DNA from: Thoreauomyces humboldtii
Lineage: Eukaryota; Chytridiomycota; Chytridiomycetes; Spizellomycetales; Powellomycetaceae
Assembly (NCBI GenBank): GCA_027596035.1
Contig: JADGJA010000756.1
Coordinates: 1-11,197, forward strand
Length of the DNA stretch: 11,197 nucleotides
Direction: 5' to 3'
Position 1 is the first letter of the stretch; each line of letters starts with the position of its first letter. Below, piece by piece: positions 7,840-11,197 of this stretch. The translations under genes and the position numbers were made by a program. The notes under the pieces are model-generated. The model saw only the letters and a list, made by a program, of their open reading frames with translations, was not told the origin of the DNA and made no database searches.

Positions 7840-10623
7840 CCAGTAGCGCTTGGGACATTCCCTCGGGGCGCGGCACCTCCACCACCACCACCGCCACCAG
7901 CAGCAGCATCACTTCCAACAAGGCGCTCCTCTCGTCCGTCTCGCCAAAGTGGCAGGAGGCCGCGGCTCCAAACACGTCGCCCCGTCGCAAACTCTCGGTC
8001 CTCGACGTGGCAACCTCCCCGATGGCCGTCAACTTTCACACCTGGCGCGTGAACGCCCTCACCACCAACGCCTACAGGCAGTCCCAGTTCCTCGAGAACG
8101 CTCAGAAGGCCATCGACGAGCAGGAGGACAAGGAGGCATTCGCAAGGAAGGCCCTGCGCATCCTCAAGGACCTGGGACTCCCCGCTCCCGACTCCAGGTT
8201 CTCGGCCGGATACGGCTCGTTGCGCGCCCTCCTCCTCGCACCGGCCGCTGCCCTGAGCGACGCGGAATGGCTCATCGCCATGAAGACCTTCCTGGCCCCC
8301 CTTCCCGCTCCGCTCGTGGACGAGTTCAAGGAGGCCTTTGGGATCAGAGAGGACGAGCCGGCCTCCTTGGATCCCGACACCGCTACCGCCGTGTCTGCGG
8401 AGGATCTCGAAGGGAAGCCCTTGGTCAGGCGCTCGAGCAGCAAGGTAACATTTGGGATCAAGGGAGCGGAGCAAAAGTCATCCACGGCGCCCATCAGCCA
8501 CGCTGCGCGAAGCGTGGCTTTTGTCCTTGGAATCAGACGAGCATGGTACTCACATGTCTCCAATCGGTTTTTGTAGGTGCAATTCGACCAACCCATGACG
8601 CCCGTCACCGAGGACGCGTACAACGACAACACGTACTTCCCTCCCACGCCCGCTCCCATCGAGACGCATCTTCTCCCTTTTGACTTTGGAGAGACGACGG
8701 CATCGCCGATGACGACGGTTCCAGAGTCGGCGCGGGACATCCCCGTGGCAGACGACGAAGCCAACCCGGTCGACACCAACGAGGTGTGTCTCAACGGTCA
8801 CTACATCGCCTACGACCTCCACGTGGCCATGATGGACCGTCCGGCCGAGATGCGCGACCTCGTGGCGCGGAATCCGGAGATATTCGAAAACATTCAGCAC
8901 ACCTGCCCGAACGACGACCTTTGGATCGAGCTGGAAGACATCTTTTACGCCTCCCGGGAGGAGATGGATGATCTGACCTGGATGCGAAGCATCGGAGCTC
9001 GCATGGAGAGCAATCCGAGCATGCTCGCCATGCTCAAGGAGCTCGTGGGATACGACATGCACGAGGAGGTGTTTGGAGACGACCAGTCCGAGAGCGATCA
9101 GAGCTTGGAAGACAATGCCGACGATGACGAAGAGGAACCCGAGCGACTCGAGTGGTTGGACAAGATTGTCAAGATGCGGGAAATGCCCGAGATCATGGCT
9201 CGCCTCGAAAACGATTGTGAGTTCGCAGCTTGACTGTGCGGCCGATTGAGCATGGTTTACTCACATCGATTCTCCGCTTTCAGATCCGCAGTTTTTTGCC
9301 AATGTGAAGAAGGCTCTCTCGGCCACTGACGAGACCGAATACGAGCACTTCAGTGCAGCCTTCTTCAGTCCTCCAGAGCAGCTGTCTGATGATGAGTGGG
9401 AGAGGGAGATTCAGCGGTATCTCTCGCGAGCAAAGCAGCTCTTGGGACAACTTCGCGAGATCGCCCTGTACGAGTTGGATATCGACGAAGAAAAGCCCGA
9501 GCCCGAAGACAACATCTTTGAACCTTCGGTGGTGCCGGAAAGCTCCTCGCGCACGGCGTCGGGCCCTTCTACCTCGAGGATCGAGGTCAAGGCTCGTGCC
9601 GACCCTTCCACCATCCGTGGACTGGAAACGGATCATCCATTGTTTTTTAACCTTTTGCGGAAGCATCTCAACTCTCGGGAAGAGTACCACCGCTTCCTCC
9701 GAGTCCTTTACGCCCCCCGCGAGTCCATTGCGGACGAGAAGTGGGAGCCACTGATCACCCACCGGTTCCTCTCGTCGTCGCGGAGGTTGAGGCAGATGTT
9801 CCGCGAGGTGGTAGACGCCACCGTTATCGCTACGTCGGAGATCATGGACTCGGACGACGAAGAGTATCTTGGTCGATTCGAGGCTCCTCTACGAGGTCAC
9901 TCGGAGTATTCGCAGCGAATCCTTAGGCTGCAGGTCGCATCCCCGGACCTGTTCAACCGAATCAAGCGAAAGCTAGGAGATCAGTACGGAAGGTTTCTAG
10001 CCCTTCTCGTCACGGGACGCGACGAGCTCACGGACGACGCCTGGGCGGAGCGCGTCGAGGCTTTCCTCGAGTCGGACGTGACGCTCTCGGCAGAGTTCGC
10101 TTCGGTTGCAGGGATCCAGCAGATGCGGAAACCAGCTTCGTCGTCCGGCGCAAGTGGTCATGCTACCACGACCGCACCAGCCACGACGTCAATCTCACAC
10201 CCGACTCACATCTCACTTCCGCCCCAAGTACCTACCATCAACGCGCCACCGAGAGCCCCCGACTCCCCTACTCCCTCCACCTCGTCCGTAGCCTTCGCCG
10301 TCCGCGAACAACTCCCGGCTTCCGTACCCCAACTCGAGTTCTACCTCGGTCTCAAGACGGCGGTCGACGACGACAAAGTGTACGGGAAGCTCCTCCACGC
10401 CGTTATCGAACGTGACGAGGCTCAGAAGATCGTGGCGAGGGACGATCATCCCTCGGCTGCAGGTTCCGTCGCTCCAACTGCAGCGGCAGCGGCAGCCGCC
10501 ACCGCCGAGGTGGATGGCAACTCTGCGGACGTCAAGGCGTTGATGGACGTGCTGGATGAGGTCGTGGGTCCTGCGTCAGACATCGGGAAGAGGGTCGAGA
10601 GTTGGGTCGCTGCCAGGCCATAG
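7836..10623 (+). CDS. Five-fold helical-repeat protein (Asp-x-x-Trp repeats), 862 aa, unknown family
   Basis: Three exons: 7836-8444, 8577-9216, 9284-10623; introns 8445-8576 (132 nt) and 9217-9283 (67 nt) are GT..AG and keep frame. The start is the first in-frame ATG (context CAACAATG, A at -3). The protein has five diverged copies of a roughly 55-60-residue, probably four-helix unit at about residues 120-170, 302-362, 417-478, 533-593 and 635-693. Shared signature: x-P-x-[FL]-F start, Y-x-x-F-x-x-[LI] in the middle, then [STAD]-D-x-x-W (Trp 145, 338, 455, 570, 670) and a final amphipathic helix. A partial sixth copy may lie near 763-800. Linkers are acidic (364-391, 482-493, 604-609); the ends are Ser/Thr/Ala-rich with a poly-Ala run near 815. 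No signal peptide or membrane segment. The helix layout recalls Sin3 paired amphipathic helix domains, but the similarity is weak. A protein-binding scaffold is inferred, not shown. Confidence 0.85.
8496..8519 (+). other. Hairpin inside intron 1 of the repeat-protein gene
   Basis: AGCCACGCT (8496-8504) and AGCGTGGCT (8511-8519) form a perfect 9-bp stem with a 6-base loop in the RNA. It lies between the donor and the presumed branch region of the longest intron in the window (132 nt). Confidence 0.6.
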
Positions 10624-10887
10624 GTACTTACCCGTGAGGAACCATCCCTCGCGACCCGAAAAAAACCCCTTGCCACTCCCTCTTTTCCTGTCATTTTCTT
10701 TTGTTGTCCATCGCCCTTTTTTTTCGCTTCTTTGTACCATTCCTAGCTTTCTTTCGTGGTTGCATGACCCGCATCACCAAATCACCTTTTTCAACAAAAA
10801 GATTTGATTCATATGTACATATGCGAGAGACCGGTGGTCGACCTGCTCCGCATCCCCCTCTGAGCGTCCTTTCTTCTACAACCCTGT
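10624..10887. other. Convergent intergenic region (two 3' flanks)
   Basis: 264 bp between the stop codons of two converging genes. It is T-rich on the plus strand after 10670 (several T and CTTT runs), as expected of 3' UTR and poly(A) regions. No AATAAA was found on either strand. It contains a perfect 14-bp palindrome CATATGTACATATG at 10810-10823. Confidence 0.6.
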
Positions 10888-11098
10888 TCATCGATACTGA
10901 TCCAGTTTCGTGACGATCCCGACACGAACCGCCTGATCGAACGCGGCGTACACGCACAATCCCTGCTTGTCGGGACTCCAGTCGAAGGCGGCCACGGGTT
11001 GTTCTGCGACGTGGGCCGTGTTGATCTGCTCGATCGTTCCCGCCACGCCTTCGTCGTGTCCCTTTGCGTCCTTCTTGGATCTTTGGTTTGGGTAGTTG
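10888..11098 (-). CDS. DNAAF10: Dynein axonemal assembly factor 10 (WDR92), last exon only
   Basis: The final 70 or so codons of a WD40-repeat protein. The segment reads NYPNQRSKKD...GVAG..., then AAFDWSPDKQGLCVYAAFDQ and VRVGIVTKLDQYR-stop. It matches the C-terminus of human WDR92 closely (YPIQRSKKDSEG...GVAG, SLDWSPDKRGLCV.SSFDQ, VRVLIVTKL), including length to the stop. WDR92 works with the R2TP/prefoldin-like chaperone complex in cytoplasmic preassembly of axonemal dynein arms. The exon begins at 11098 after a pyrimidine-rich acceptor ending CTCTCAG; the first base completes a split codon, probably the Tyr of the family's Tyr-x-Tyr-Pro. Upstream exons lie beyond the right edge. The gene converges on the repeat-protein gene. 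Confidence 0.93.
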
Positions 11099-11197
11099 CT
11101 GAGAGAGGAAAGGAAAAAGAGCAGAACAAGTACGGGTTGAGTCTCCAAGGCACTGAAGAAGGAAATGGGTCCAAGAATTGGAAGAATAGAAGGGGGG
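11099..11197 (-). other. Intron of DNAAF10 (3' part, donor outside the window)
   Basis: None of the three minus-strand frames here encodes the WD-repeat residues expected before the last exon. The segment is pyrimidine-rich next to the acceptor and has a CTCAAC branch-like site near 11137-11143. It is therefore intron, at least 99 nt long. Confidence 0.7.

Noticed and set aside
7803..8794. Minus-strand frames of 223 and 230 codons, and a plus-strand frame 7850-8683 of 277 codons
   Set aside because: They overlap exon 1 and exon 2 of the repeat-protein gene in other frames; the chosen frame has matching splice sites and the internal repeats.
7836..10623. Assignment of the repeat protein to Sin3/PAH
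   Set aside because: Helix spacing is similar, but the conserved Trp motif is not a PAH feature, the usual PAH loop motif is missing, and there is no histone-deacetylase interaction region.
1..11197. tRNA, rRNA, CRISPR array, insertion sequence or viral insert
   Set aside because: No cloverleaf, regularly spaced direct repeats, transposase, integrase or viral protein signature was seen on either strand.

Overview
The window looks like nuclear DNA of a flagellated eukaryote. The best guess is a zoosporic (chytrid-type) fungus. Genes are compact and rich in short introns, mostly 61-73 nt, with GT..AG ends and CTAAC/CTGAC-like branch sites. Two of the five genes are recognisable cilium/flagellum genes. 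No bacterial operon signs, rRNA, tRNA, mobile element or CRISPR array was seen. The phylum is an inference; a flagellate from another lineage cannot be excluded.

Layout, left to right. (1) 1-235, minus: the signal-peptide end of a secreted or membrane protein that runs off the left edge. (2) 690-3571, minus: a 12-exon gene, reconstructed here exon by exon, for a 693-aa sperm-tail PG-rich repeat protein of the STPG2 type. (3) 4100-6301, minus: a two-exon, 709-aa, mostly disordered, Ser-rich orphan with a short coiled coil. (4) 6302-7835: a 1.5-kb divergent intergenic region with pyrimidine-rich leaders on both sides, a G-quadruplex motif, a cluster of TACTGTA elements, a 29-bp GC-rich inverted repeat and a pair of CRE-like sites. 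(5) 7836-10623, plus: a three-exon gene for an 862-aa protein with five diverged copies of an alpha-helical repeat, each carrying an Asp-x-x-Trp signature. I could not assign it to a known family. (6) 10888-11098, minus, convergent with gene 5: the last exon of the WDR92/DNAAF10 orthologue, an axonemal dynein assembly factor that continues past the right edge.

STPG2-type proteins are flagellar/sperm-tail proteins and DNAAF10 acts in cytoplasmic preassembly of axonemal dyneins, so the two named genes belong to the same organelle. Nothing in the sequence ties the orphan genes to flagella except proximity. The most unusual item is the tandem-repeat protein of gene 5; the most unusual non-coding item is the divergent intergenic region.
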